A DNA stretch of 28,606 nucleotides from JAKBEU01 sp036172095 (GCA_036172095.1 JAVHSH010000033.1:1-28606); one strand, 5' to 3'. Counted from the first letter of the stretch, positions 15,293 through 23,766 are shown. Made by a program: numbers and translations. Notes: generated by a model from the letters alone, not told the origin.

Positions 15293-16321
15293 TTATCGAA
15301 TGTTGGCACTAATTACTCCAACAAACGATGACATTTTTGTCGAAAATGACTGAGAAATGGGATTGTTGACGAGTATGTCTCTCATCAATAATGATTCAAC
15401 AGGCAGTTGGAGTAACTCACTTAATTTCTTGTCGAATGCATGGATTCGGTTATCCATATTACAAAGAAAAACTTTCTTGACGGGAAGATTGTATTTATCC
15501 TTTGAAATCAACACAAACTTCTGAATCTCATTAATCAAATCGCGCAGAAGTGGACCAGCAAAACTTGCCAAATCATAGGTTCCGTTTTTTTCGAATCCAA
15601 CCAATTCAAGTACCTCGCTTGCCTTATTGTCCTGTAACTCAAGATTAAACTTAAGCTCCTTAACGAACAGGTCGTAGCCTGTCTTCACTATGCGCAGCTC
15701 CAACAGGACACCTCCCGGCATGCTAAGAAGATAGATGCTGGTCGTACTAAAATCAAAATTGACTGCAAGATAGAGCGATGGTTGTGCCTCAGAATAGGAC
15801 GACAAATCAGAAAAATAACGGGTAATGGCGCTTAACTGACTCTCCAGTGAGTCCGGTATAAATCCTGCTATTTCTATAGTTTTTTCAATACGCTCCACAA
15901 GTTTTTTTGGTGAAGCAACAACGAGGATTGTGTTTTTCCGTGTTACTGCATTTTCCTTGACGACCTCAATATCCAGGACCACTTCTTCTATTGGAAGAGG
16001 GATGAATTGGTCCGCCTGATATCGTACTGCAGAAAGTAATTCTTTCTGGTTCAGTTTTGTAAACTCCATTACTTGCGCAAAACAAAATGAGTCCGGGATT
16101 ATAACATGCACATTTTTTTTGCTAATCTTGAGGTCATGGACCATCTTATTAAGTACCTCCGCCTGAAGCTCAATCGATTTTTCCGTTTCATCATTAAAAT
16201 AGCTTGAGACAGTAATCTCTTCTGACAAAGATGATATATCAAGTTTCTTGTTTTTTAGGGACGCATCCGCGATACGAGTAAATTTTTCACCAATATCGAA
16301 AGCGAATGATGTGTCTGACAT
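15293..16321 (-). CDS. pilM: Type IV pilus assembly protein PilM (actin-like ATPase)
   Basis: A 342-residue cytoplasmic protein of the PilM/FtsA fold. It opens FAFDIGEKFTRIADASL (phosphate-1 loop) and carries the PilM-typical blocks VIIPDSFCFAQVMEFTKLNQKELLSAV and QADQFIPLPIEEVVLDIEVV (key: AVRYQADQFIPLP). A further LAVNFDFSTTSIYLL strand serves as phosphate-2. PilM binds the N-terminal peptide of PilN and links the ATPases to the pilus platform. It is the first gene of the pilM-N-O unit; ATG 16321 follows a -10 by 6 nt. Confidence 0.9.
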   Translation of the reverse strand: MSDTSFAFDIGEKFTRIADASLKNKKLDISSLSEEITVSSYFNDETEKSIELQAEVLNKMVHDLKISKKNVHVIIPDSFCFAQVMEFTKLNQKELLSAVRYQADQFIPLPIEEVVLDIEVVKENAVTRKNTILVVASPKKLVERIEKTIEIAGFIPDSLESQLSAITRYFSDLSSYSEAQPSLYLAVNFDFSTTSIYLLSMPGGVLLELRIVKTGYDLFVKELKFNLELQDNKASEVLELVGFEKNGTYDLASFAGPLLRDLINEIQKFVLISKDKYNLPVKKVFLCNMDNRIHAFDKKLSELLQLPVESLLMRDILVNNPISQSFSTKMSSFVGVISANIR

Positions 16322-16327
16322 ATATTC

Positions 16328-16357
16328 AGTATATACAGCTCACGCTATAAAATGCAA
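16328..16357 (-). promoter_or_regulatory. Promoter of pilM-pilN-pilO, predicted leaderless
   Basis: Read on the minus strand: TTGCAT (16357-16352), 18-bp spacer, TATACT (16333-16328), then 6 nt to ATG 16321. The same TTGCAT -35 occurs before pilB (19732-19737), hinting that the two pilus operons share promoter type. Confidence 0.55.
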
Positions 16358-16367
16358 TTATGAATCA

Positions 16368-16901
16368 TTACCTACTCCGTGTACGAATAGAGTAAAAATA
16401 TTGAAGTGAGATATCTTTATAAAATGCGCTTTTCTCTAACGTGTATGAAACCTTAACGATAGATGGAGTTTGGTCGTTAATTTTAAAACAGGTAAATTTC
16501 AGATTACTAACAACAATGCTTGGTGAAGTAAGAAAATATGTTTTTGATGCCGAGTCTGATGCTATTCGATTTGGTGCGGCAATTTCTTGATATATTTTTA
16601 TCGGTGTTCCTTCTGCATCAAGGGCGTAAAGAGTAGAAGCGGGGGTTGGTGTAGGGGTAGTTAATAACGGGCATACATTCATAGTTAAGCCTGAGTCAGT
16701 AATTAAAATAGAACGATCGCTGATTAAGTGTTTGAGATTAGCATGAATATTTTCACCCTGCTTAATCATGTCTGAGTATGCGATTAACACAATCTGCTGT
16801 CTCATCATCGAAAAAAAGATTGCAAATACAGGGGGAAGTATCAGGGCGACGATAAAGACTGAGACCAACAATTCAACCAGAGTAAATGATTTTTTTTTCA
16901 T
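16368..16901 (-). CDS. Prepilin-type protein, minor pilin 6 of the six-pilin operon
   Basis: A 177-residue prepilin: short basic leader MKKKS, then FTLVELLVSVFIVALILPPVFAIFF with Glu5 and the hydrophobic alpha1-N helix. The residue before the cleavage point is Ser, not the usual Gly. Start at ATG 16901 is preferred because its A is shared with the upstream stop (TAATG), a coupling overlap; an in-frame ATG at 16910 adds only MAI. The globular part has a Cys pair and no recognised domain. It is the last gene of the operon and is probably a minor pilin (GspJ/PilW-like position). Confidence 0.8.
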   Translation of the reverse strand: MKKKSFTLVELLVSVFIVALILPPVFAIFFSMMRQQIVLIAYSDMIKQGENIHANLKHLISDRSILITDSGLTMNVCPLLTTPTPTPASTLYALDAEGTPIKIYQEIAAPNRIASDSASKTYFLTSPSIVVSNLKFTCFKINDQTPSIVKVSYTLEKSAFYKDISLQYFYSIRTRSR

Positions 16902-17338
16902 TATTGCCATTGACTGAATAACGCATGAATCGATGTCGAATATGAATTACCCACTTCAGTCCAATCAGTTTGTATGACTGCCTGTACTTGAGTGTTAGCG
17001 CCAGAGCCAGTTGTTGTAAAGGTTATGTATCTTTTATAGAACGGTAGAAGGAGAGGACATTCGCTGCCTGTCGTCGCTGTTGTTCCCCATGAAGGCTCTT
17101 CATTTTCAAAACAATAGACAGTGTTGCCTGCGCGTGTTACAAATGTAAGCCAGTCAATCTCTTTCTCTTCTTTAACCCACTCCTGAAGCTGATCGGTATA
17201 ATGTCGAGCCTTCAATTTGTTAATTTGCAAAGTATTTTGCTGGAGAGTTACCGTTACCACTGAAGCGGCAGATATGAGGAACATAGAAAGAATGCTTATA
17301 AATATAACCACCTCAATTAAAGAGAAAGATTTTCTCAT
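16901..17338 (-). CDS. Prepilin-type protein, minor pilin 5
   Basis: A 145-residue prepilin starting MRKSFSLIEVVIFISILSMF; leader of four residues ending in Ser, with Glu5 in FSLIE. The start ATG 17338 overlaps the previous stop as ATGA, so the longer in-frame extension to 17374 is rejected. The mature domain contains two cysteines (CF and CPLL regions) and several Trp. It resembles GspI/PilV-type minor pilins in size and helix sequence, but that assignment is an inference. Confidence 0.8.
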   Translation of the reverse strand: MRKSFSLIEVVIFISILSMFLISAASVVTVTLQQNTLQINKLKARHYTDQLQEWVKEEKEIDWLTFVTRAGNTVYCFENEEPSWGTTATTGSECPLLLPFYKRYITFTTTGSGANTQVQAVIQTDWTEVGNSYSTSIHALFSQWQ

Positions 17339-17841
17339 GGGCATGGACAAACAAGCGGCTGGCATTGGGTACATCGTCCTAAGGTTACCAAGCCTGTTTC
17401 ATCAATCTTTATAAACTGGCACTGAGACGCTGAAATATTTTTTATAGGAATACAAACTGTTTGTCCAGCATATCCTCGATTATCAAAATTTACACTAAAT
17501 GCGGGGGTAACAAAAATGGAAAGCGGATCGATATTCTGAACAATTGGTGTTGGATTAGTGTCGCATTGTGGGATTATCTGTATGGTGCTTGCGTTCACTT
17601 GTACCACATAACCGTTCACATAAGCAGTAGAACTATCCGTGCATTGGGATGTATCTCCTGCTAATGCCTTTGAATGGGCAATATCCAATGCTTGTACAAA
17701 ATGAGAGGATTGGTTCATGAGTGCTCTATCGTCTTTATAGACGTTGAATATGGCCAAAGAAACACCAGACAAAATAAGTGTTATCGTTGAGACGACAAGT
17801 ATTTCTATGAGAGTAAAACTTTTCTTGTTATTTTTGGCCAT
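17335..17841 (-). CDS. Prepilin-type protein with Cys-rich tail, minor pilin 4
   Basis: A 168-residue prepilin: MAKNNKKS leader then FTLIEILVVSTITLILSG, Glu5 present, Ser before the cleavage point. The start ATG 17841 overlaps the preceding gene by 14 nt and leaves a canonical leader; the longer frame to 17913 does not. The chain ends GRCTQCQPLVCPCP: four cysteines as CxxC and CxC in the last dozen residues. GspH/FimT-like minor pilins have this size and position, but I see no decisive motif. Confidence 0.8.
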   Translation of the reverse strand: MAKNNKKSFTLIEILVVSTITLILSGVSLAIFNVYKDDRALMNQSSHFVQALDIAHSKALAGDTSQCTDSSTAYVNGYVVQVNASTIQIIPQCDTNPTPIVQNIDPLSIFVTPAFSVNFDNRGYAGQTVCIPIKNISASQCQFIKIDETGLVTLGRCTQCQPLVCPCP

Positions 17842-18253
17842 AAGGACCCATACAATAATTGCATTGAGAAGGACCACACAATGTACCACCGACAGGAGTC
17901 CCACTTCCTTCAAGATATACGCATAGGGTGTAATCTTTATTTGAAGCTTCTCTCACATAATAATAAGTATACGTCTTTGAGCTAAGAGGGTCATTCGGAA
18001 CTTTATTTAAATATGTCGCTGATCCATCCGCAATATCTCCAGATCCGAATGTTATAGTAGCGGGATATTCGCTGTTTACATCAAAGTTTCTATACAGTTC
18101 TATGGCGCCCCGTATTTGTTCCAAATCGGTTTTCCTTCTCGTATCTCTCGACTGTTTTACAAACTGTGAGTAAGAAACCGCCGCAATTGAAGCTAGAAGT
18201 GCGATAATTGTCACGACCACTAATATCTCTACGAGCGTAAAAGCCTTTTTCAT
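17828..18253 (-). CDS. Prepilin-type protein (GspG-like), minor pilin 3
   Basis: A 141-residue prepilin, MKKA leader then FTLVEILVVVTIIALLASIAAVS; Ala precedes the cleavage point. The next helix KQSRDTRRKTDLEQIRGAIELY is the RD-x-x-R-x-x-DL-x-x-I pattern common to G-type pseudopilins and many CPR pilins. It has VPNDPLS like the calcium-loop region of GspG (PKDPWG), then a YYYV strand and a C-terminal Cys cluster (CGPSQCNYC). The ATGA overlap with the preceding pilin stop fixes the start at 18253. Confidence 0.85.
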   Translation of the reverse strand: MKKAFTLVEILVVVTIIALLASIAAVSYSQFVKQSRDTRRKTDLEQIRGAIELYRNFDVNSEYPATITFGSGDIADGSATYLNKVPNDPLSSKTYTYYYVREASNKDYTLCVYLEGSGTPVGGTLCGPSQCNYCMGPYGQK

Positions 18254-18630
18254 TGTTGATTTGCAACACAATAACCAGTAACCGCCTCCGATTCCAAAGA
18301 AACTGTACACAAGCTAAATGTTGTCCCGTCTGATGAATAGGTATATGCAACCCCTGTTTTTGGGTCAACTGGCATCGTGGGAAGAAAGTTTACGTTTGGA
18401 GCAGCAGCGCATGTCACTGGTGGGTTTAGACTTACTCCATTTGGATATGAGTAATCACACGAAGCATAGTATTGTTCCAATGAATTTTGTACCGCCTTCA
18501 AATCTCCTCGTCTTTTTGCATCACGCGTCTTTTTCTGCGCTGTAGCATAAGAAACCGTAAGGACAGATAGTATAACCGCAATAATTCCCAAGACAATCAA
18601 CATTTCAAGAAGGGTAAAAGCTTTTTTCAT
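18250..18630 (-). CDS. Prepilin-type protein (GspG-like), minor pilin 2
   Basis: A 126-residue prepilin, MKKA leader then FTLLEMLIVLGIIAVILSVL, Ala before the cleavage point, Glu5 present. It continues KKTRDAKRRGDLKAVQNSLEQYY, followed by MPVDPKTGVAYTYSSDG, a G-pseudopilin-like loop and strand. Five cysteines occur in the mature part (CDYS, TCAA, LCTV and GYC regions). It is very similar in plan to the genes on both sides, suggesting tandem duplication. Confidence 0.85.
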   Translation of the reverse strand: MKKAFTLLEMLIVLGIIAVILSVLTVSYATAQKKTRDAKRRGDLKAVQNSLEQYYASCDYSYPNGVSLNPPVTCAAAPNVNFLPTMPVDPKTGVAYTYSSDGTTFSLCTVSLESEAVTGYCVANQQ

Positions 18631-18634
18631 TTAT

Positions 18635-19117
18635 TTATGGCTCAGACAAATTGTAACACTTACCTGTACCGCTTGCTCCACACCCCATTAAAGTAATAGC
18701 GGCAAAGTCACCCGGACATGCAGTCGCCTCCGCATCATTTGCATTTTCAAGACATGCAGAAAGCGTGTATTTTAATGTGTCCGAAAGACTTTGTTTATAA
18801 TAATAATTATTTGAGCAATTAAAAAGCGGCTCCATGGGAACTTTTTGCATATATACTATTCCTGGGTTGATAGGGTCTACAAGTTTATTATCAGTGCACG
18901 ATGGGGCTGGCAAGGCGGCAGGATAGGTGACAGGTACTTGTGCTTCCTTATAGAGCTCAAGAGCCTTTTGGATATTCCTAAGATCACTTTTTCTTTTGTT
19001 GTCGCGTGCTTTCATACGTATTTCCATATAGTTTGGAACCAATAATGCGACGAGTGCAGCAAGTACTGCAATGACGACGAGAAGTTCAATAAGTGTAAAG
19101 CTATTTCTTCGTTTCAT
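18635..19117 (-). CDS. Prepilin-type protein (GspG-like), minor pilin 1
   Basis: A 160-residue prepilin, MKRRNS leader then FTLIELLVVIAVLAALVALL; Ser before the cleavage point. It has KARDNKRKSDLRNIQKALELYK, then VPMEP, a YYYKQSLSD strand and four to six cysteines in the C-terminal half. It is first of six prepilins packed in one operon, and its start lies 17 nt inside the end of the delta'-like gene. It probably assembles in the pilus tip or fibre; which one cannot be read from sequence. Confidence 0.85.
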   Translation of the reverse strand: MKRRNSFTLIELLVVIAVLAALVALLVPNYMEIRMKARDNKRKSDLRNIQKALELYKEAQVPVTYPAALPAPSCTDNKLVDPINPGIVYMQKVPMEPLFNCSNNYYYKQSLSDTLKYTLSACLENANDAEATACPGDFAAITLMGCGASGTGKCYNLSEP

Positions 19118-19778
19118 GTATATCTTTTATCGTACTGTGTTTAAGCGAAAAAAGCAATATACTGTCAAGCCCCATAGCAGGATCGACATTATTATTCTCT
19201 ATTAATGAACGTATGCGGAGAATGTGTTTTGTGGTGCTCATATCATTTAAGATTGCATGAGCTAAATAATCATCGATTTTTTGAATTGCCAATTCTCTTG
19301 CAATATCTGAGTTCGTAGTGAAAGAAAAAAACTCAGACAGAGAGATATTCTTTTTTATAACCAATGGAGCGGGTTTATGCAGATTGATAAGAGTGCAGCG
19401 CGATTTGATTGTTGGCAATAATCTATCGGGATGATAGACGAATATGAGAAATTCAAATCGATCTGTCAATTCCTCAAGACTTTTCAAAAGCATGTTCTGC
19501 ACTTCACCGCTTGAAAAATCAAGCCCCACTATCGAAATCAACGAGGCTTGAGTTGATGAGAGCCGCGTCATTTGTCCAAGCTCCTTAATTTGTTCAACTG
19601 TCAACTCCTCCTTCTCGGGGAAGATACGAGTGATATGTGTTTCAGGTATTGATCTTAATTCACTGCGCGACGAAATAACTTGTTCAATCTGGGTTTCATT
19701 AGTAATTACGATAATATTCGGTATCACGTTATTGCATTCTATCAAATTTCTCATTATAGTTAAAAGAGGTATGTACAT
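19101..19778 (-). CDS. DNA polymerase III delta'-like clamp-loader subunit, no Walker A
   Basis: A 225-residue protein resembling the AAA+ core of HolB (delta'). Seen: VIPNIIVITNE in place of the first beta strand, RIFPEKEELTVEQIKELGQM, SLISIVGLDFSSGEVQNMLLKSLEE (the block around Walker B and the N-x-L-L-K-x-L-E-E helix), then FLIFVYHP and LLPTIKSRC (sensor 1 and the arginine region). No GxxGxGKT loop and no zinc cysteines, and the N-terminal ~70 residues are condensed. In the clamp loader delta' is the non-ATP-binding stator, so loss of the loop is tolerable. The start is uncertain: 19778 keeps the first helix, 19754 and an upstream ATG at 19817 are alternatives. It leads the six-prepilin operon. 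Confidence 0.7.
   Translation of the reverse strand: MYIPLLTIMRNLIECNNVIPNIIVITNETQIEQVISSRSELRSIPETHITRIFPEKEELTVEQIKELGQMTRLSSTQASLISIVGLDFSSGEVQNMLLKSLEELTDRFEFLIFVYHPDRLLPTIKSRCTLINLHKPAPLVIKKNISLSEFFSFTTNSDIARELAIQKIDDYLAHAILNDMSTTKHILRIRSLIENNNVDPAMGLDSILLFSLKHSTIKDIHETKK
19732..19760 (+). promoter_or_regulatory. Promoter of pilB-pilT-pilC
   Basis: TTGCAT (19732-19737), 17-bp spacer, TATAGT (19755-19760), then 10 nt containing AGAGG to ATG 19771. The promoter lies inside the divergent delta'-like gene. A minus-strand TATAAT (19758-19753) overlaps this -10. Confidence 0.55.
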
Positions 19779-21489
19779 AACACCGAAATCTTTTCTATTG
19801 AAGTTAGTCGAACACAAAGTCCTTTCTGAATTGGAAGCAGAGCAGCTTGAGATAGACTCGCTTCATCAGAGCTTACCTATATATGAGTATCTTCTCAAAC
19901 AAGGAAACGTGAAGAAAGAAGATATCCTCAAAATCCAAGCTGAATTTCTTCATGTGCCATATGTAGATATATCTACCATATCCACGAATCCTCAAGCATT
20001 GGCATATATTGCTGAATCGGTTGCTCGTAGATATACAATTATTCCCTATGAATTCAATCCAAAGACTGAAAGTTTATTGGTGGCAAGCCCCGACCCACTG
20101 AATATCAGCCTTTTGGACTTTCTTGAGAGAAAGACGGGAAAACGGATAGTATTTTCATTAGCGTATGCCGCAGATATAGAAAAAGCGATTAATGCAGTCT
20201 ATGCAAAGGGGTTGAGCCCAGAGGTCAAGGAAGCCCTTGAAGAGGTGGGACAAACAAATGCAAATAATATCAAACACGACTCCGCAACGGCAGTCGTGAA
20301 GGAAGCACCTATCGCAAAAATTGTCGATACAATGCTTGAATTCGCCGTTCGCGGAAGATCATCAGATATCCACATCGAACCTGAAGAAGACAAAACCCGT
20401 GTCCGTTATAGAATCGATGGTATATTGCAAGAAAAATTAACACTTCCAAGAAGTATCCATGATTCGCTCGTTTCCCGTATAAAAATACTTTCACAGATGA
20501 AAATTGATGAGCGGAGAATACCTCAAGATGGACGTTTCAGCTTCAAGGCAGGAGACCAGGAGGTAGATCTTCGTGTATCCACACTTCCAACGGTACATGG
20601 AGAAAAAATCGTTATGCGACTTTTGAAAAAAACAGGTGGACTACCATCACTTGCCGAGCTGGGTTTACGTGGAGTGCAATATAGAGATTTGGAAGAAGCA
20701 ATTTCAAGACCATATGGAATTATCCTGGTTACTGGTCCAACTGGATCTGGAAAAACGACAACGCTGTATTCTGTACTTACGAAACTAAATAAACAAACAG
20801 TAAATATAGTAACGCTAGAAGACCCAGTCGAATATCAAATACCTGGAATAAATCAGGTACAGATCAATCCTCAGGCTGGTCTTACGTTTGCAACGGGCCT
20901 CCGCGCGTTCCTTCGACAAGATCCAAACATCATATTGGTTGGAGAAATCCGAGATACAGAAACGACACAACTGGCAATACAGGCCGCGCTAACGGGTCAT
21001 TTGGTTTTTGCAACTCTCCATACGAATGATGCTGCCACTGCAATTCCACGTTTGATTGATTTAGGTGCCGAACCATTTCTTATTTCATCGGTTCTGAATG
21101 TATCTCTGGCCCAACGTATAGCTAGAAAAGTATGTGATTCCTGTAAAGAGTGGTATACGCCACCACAGGAAGTCCAGGATAAAATCAGGACTGTATTGGG
21201 GACTGCGCTGCCAGCAAAATATCAAGATTTGATGACTCAGCTTCAGGTTGCAAAGGGAAAAGGATGCCAAGAATGTAACTTTACCGGATATTTAGGACGC
21301 ATCGCCATTTTTGAGGTATTGAAAATAACCCCAACGATTAACAAGATGATACTGAATAGATCTTCGGCAAAGGAAATCGAAGTACAAGCCCAAAAAGAGA
21401 ATCTCATCATCATGAAACAGGATGGATATCTGAAGGTGTTGGAGGGAATAACGACAATAGAAGAAGTATTAAGAGTTGCAGAAGTTTAA
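19771..21489 (+). CDS. pilB: Type IV pilus extension ATPase PilB (GspE family)
   Basis: A 572-residue hexameric ATPase that powers pilus extension. N-terminal MshEN-type domain (~1-130, LLKLVEHKVLSELEAEQLE; key blocks EFLHVPYVD and ARRYTIIPYEFN), then the catalytic half: IHIEPEEDKTRVRYRIDGIL, GPTGSGKT Walker A (322-329), the VTLEDPVEYQI Asp box, LVGEIRDTETTQ Walker B and a TLHTNDA His box, plus a zinc tetracysteine (CDSC ... CQEC) typical of PilB/GspE. The start ATG 19771 is set by the promoter and by the MYITPKSF opening; the longer frame to 19630 runs through the opposite gene. pilT follows after 9 nt. Confidence 0.95.
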   Translation: MYITPKSFLLKLVEHKVLSELEAEQLEIDSLHQSLPIYEYLLKQGNVKKEDILKIQAEFLHVPYVDISTISTNPQALAYIAESVARRYTIIPYEFNPKTESLLVASPDPLNISLLDFLERKTGKRIVFSLAYAADIEKAINAVYAKGLSPEVKEALEEVGQTNANNIKHDSATAVVKEAPIAKIVDTMLEFAVRGRSSDIHIEPEEDKTRVRYRIDGILQEKLTLPRSIHDSLVSRIKILSQMKIDERRIPQDGRFSFKAGDQEVDLRVSTLPTVHGEKIVMRLLKKTGGLPSLAELGLRGVQYRDLEEAISRPYGIILVTGPTGSGKTTTLYSVLTKLNKQTVNIVTLEDPVEYQIPGINQVQINPQAGLTFATGLRAFLRQDPNIILVGEIRDTETTQLAIQAALTGHLVFATLHTNDAATAIPRLIDLGAEPFLISSVLNVSLAQRIARKVCDSCKEWYTPPQEVQDKIRTVLGTALPAKYQDLMTQLQVAKGKGCQECNFTGYLGRIAIFEVLKITPTINKMILNRSSAKEIEVQAQKENLIIMKQDGYLKVLEGITTIEEVLRVAEV

Positions 21490-21498
21490 GAGTCTCAT

Positions 21499-22557
21499 AT
21501 GCTCGATATTGGATCAATCCTGAAAAAAGTCGTGGAAAAGAGGGGGTCAGATTTGCATTTATTGGAAGGGTATTTTCCAACTGTGCGTATAGATGGCAAA
21601 CTCCTGTATTTAAGGGAGTTCGGTTTGCTGACGAAGGAAGAAAGCAACTCGTTACCAAAGAAGCTCCTTCATGCGGCACAACAGCAGCTTTTCGAAGAAA
21701 ATAAGGAGATTGATTTTGGGTATACCGATGAGCTGGTTAGATACCGAGTTAACATGTACCAATCAAGGGGTTCAATAGCAGCCTCATTCCGCATAATACC
21801 CTCTGTGATAAAAACAGTCCAAGAACTTAATCTTCCAGAAGTATTCAGTACTTTCGCAGCACACAAACAAGGATTGGTCCTTTTTACAGGGCCAACTGGA
21901 GAAGGTAAATCAACTTCGTTGGCAGCAATAATAAATGAGCTTAACCTCAGAGACGCGCTCCATATCGTAACTATTGAGGATCCAATCGAGTTTTTGTACC
22001 CTCCAGCTCGATCTATTATCTCTCAACGTGAGGTTGGACAAGATACAATCTCATGGAATAAGGCTCTCAAATCTGTTTTGAGAGAGGATCCGGATATTGT
22101 CCTTGTCGGAGAAATGCGCGATTATGAAACGATTCAATCCGTTTTGACTATTGCTGAGACTGGCCATCTCGTTTTTTCAACACTCCATACAGGATCGACT
22201 ACAGAGGCTATTAATAGGATCATCGATGTTTTCCCGGCATATCAACAGAATCAGATAAAAAGTTCTCTCGCAAACTCATTACTAGCTGTTGTTGCACAAC
22301 GATTACTCCCGACAGCGTCAGGTGAGGGGCGTGTCCCGGCTGTTGAGATACTCCTTAACGAATCAGCTGTCGCACCGCTTATCCGTGACGGAAAAGTCCA
22401 TCTGCTTGATAACGTCATCGAAACAAGCGAACAAAAAGGAATGATTTTATTTGAAAAATACCTCTTACGACTCTACAATGCTGGTCATATCTCCAAACAA
22501 ACTGCGCATGATTTTGCGATTAGGAAGGATATTATTACCCATTTATTGCCCGCATGA
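21499..22557 (+). CDS. pilT: Type IV pilus retraction ATPase PilT
   Basis: A 352-residue ATPase of normal PilT length. It opens with the PilT pattern KRGSDLHLLEGYFPTVRIDG. Walker A is GPTGEGKS (131-138), Asp box TIEDPIEFLY, Walker B VLVGEMRDYETIQ, and TAETGHLVFSTLHT-type His box (TIAETGHLVFSTLHT). No zinc cysteines, which separates it from PilB. The C terminus keeps SLANSLLAVVAQRLLP. By family it depolymerises the fibre, giving retraction for twitching or DNA uptake. It overlaps pilC as ATGA. Confidence 0.94.
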   Translation: MLDIGSILKKVVEKRGSDLHLLEGYFPTVRIDGKLLYLREFGLLTKEESNSLPKKLLHAAQQQLFEENKEIDFGYTDELVRYRVNMYQSRGSIAASFRIIPSVIKTVQELNLPEVFSTFAAHKQGLVLFTGPTGEGKSTSLAAIINELNLRDALHIVTIEDPIEFLYPPARSIISQREVGQDTISWNKALKSVLREDPDIVLVGEMRDYETIQSVLTIAETGHLVFSTLHTGSTTEAINRIIDVFPAYQQNQIKSSLANSLLAVVAQRLLPTASGEGRVPAVEILLNESAVAPLIRDGKVHLLDNVIETSEQKGMILFEKYLLRLYNAGHISKQTAHDFAIRKDIITHLLPA

Positions 22558-23753
22558 AATTCTCCTACAAAGCAATAAAGAATGATAAGGTGATAACAAA
22601 GGAAGTCGAAGCCTCAACTGAAGCGGAGGTCGTCGCCTATTTGAAAAAAAATGATTATTTGCCTATTACAGTCCAAGCCTCCCAACCACTCCTTCCTCAA
22701 TTTGATTCACTATTCAACAAAGTCTCCTTTGATGACATTGTAGATTTTACAAGGCAGCTCGCAATCATGTTGAATGCAGGACTAACTCTGGTTGACTGTT
22801 TTTCTATTCTAGAAAAACAAACAACCAAAGTGGGTATGGTTTCTGTCATCCAGAATATTCAAAAAGACATTATGTCTGGAAGTACGTTTTCTTCAACACT
22901 CCAGAAATATCCTGATTATTTTCCGAACTTATACATTGCTCTTGTCAAATCAGGGGAGGCCTCAGGAAAATTAAGCGACATTTTGCTTCGCCTTGCAGAC
23001 AATCTAGAAAAACAGCGGGAATTTCAGTCAAAAATTAAAGGCGCAATGACCTATCCTGTCGTCGTTTTTACCGGTATGATAGCGATCATGTTGATTATGA
23101 TGACATTTGTCGTCCCGAAGCTTTTGAATCTCTATAAAGACTTCAACATTGATCTTCCCATCACGACAAAAATTCTTATTGTTGTATCGAATTTTTTACA
23201 GCAATTTTGGCCTTTGCTCATTGTTGCTGGAGTGGTTGCATCTCGCTTTATTCAAAGATACTTCAAGACAGAAAAGGGAAAGCTTGCTCTCGATACTATT
23301 TTGCTTAAACTCCCTATCTTTGGGAAAGTTGTCAGTATTTCCTCATTAGTTGACTCAACCCGAACACTTTCCATCCTCATCGGCTCTGGTGTTTCCATTT
23401 TGGATACTCTTTCAATTATTATTGAGACGACAGGAAACTCGCTCTACCGAAATGCGTTTAGGAACATCCTCAAGGAAGTCGAGAAAGGTGTGGCCCTTGG
23501 TAATGCTTTTAATAACGAGAATCTATTCCCACCCATCTTGGTTCAAATGATCACAGTGGGAGAAACAACTGGTAAGCTGGATGATACCATGATGCGTATC
23601 TCACATTATTTTGACCTGGAATCAGAGGAATCAATCAAGACGATGACTACGCTTATAGAGCCTCTTATTCTCGTCGTCCTTGGAGTCGGTGTGGGATTTC
23701 TAGTCCTTTCCGTTATTACTCCAATCTACAACCTAACCACTGCTTTTAAATAG
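22554..23753 (+). CDS. pilC: Type IV pilus platform protein PilC (GspF family)
   Basis: A 399-residue polytopic membrane protein with two T2SF domains. N-terminal sequence FSYKAIKNDKVITKEVEAST is the PilC opening; first domain ~60-185 has FTRQLAIMLNAGLTLVDCF, second ~265-390 has STRTLSILIGSGVSILDTL, each followed by a GxxLxxxL-type helix and SGEASGKL or VGETTGKL. Membrane helices at ~165-190, 215-235 and the C terminus. PilC anchors the ATPases and rotates as pilins are added or removed. Start ATG 22554 lies in the pilT stop (ATGA). Confidence 0.95.
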   Translation: MKFSYKAIKNDKVITKEVEASTEAEVVAYLKKNDYLPITVQASQPLLPQFDSLFNKVSFDDIVDFTRQLAIMLNAGLTLVDCFSILEKQTTKVGMVSVIQNIQKDIMSGSTFSSTLQKYPDYFPNLYIALVKSGEASGKLSDILLRLADNLEKQREFQSKIKGAMTYPVVVFTGMIAIMLIMMTFVVPKLLNLYKDFNIDLPITTKILIVVSNFLQQFWPLLIVAGVVASRFIQRYFKTEKGKLALDTILLKLPIFGKVVSISSLVDSTRTLSILIGSGVSILDTLSIIIETTGNSLYRNAFRNILKEVEKGVALGNAFNNENLFPPILVQMITVGETTGKLDDTMMRISHYFDLESEESIKTMTTLIEPLILVVLGVGVGFLVLSVITPIYNLTTAFK

Positions 23754-23766
23754 GGCCAAATACCTC

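Noticed and set aside
17842..17913. N-terminal extension of the prepilin at 17335-17841
   Set aside because: It would place a long hydrophobic stretch before the short basic leader that prepilin peptidase needs. The same applies to the extensions at 17339-17374 and 18254-18310.
19163..19168. Minus-strand TTGACA upstream of the first prepilin of the six-gene operon
   Set aside because: No acceptable -10 follows at 16-19 bp (TTAAAC at best). The prepilins are more likely transcribed from before the delta'-like gene.
19630..19770. 47-residue N-terminal extension of PilB
   Set aside because: The added segment is antisense to the conserved part of the delta'-like gene, and PilB homologues begin near the 19771 Met. 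The promoter at 19732-19760 also lies within the extension.
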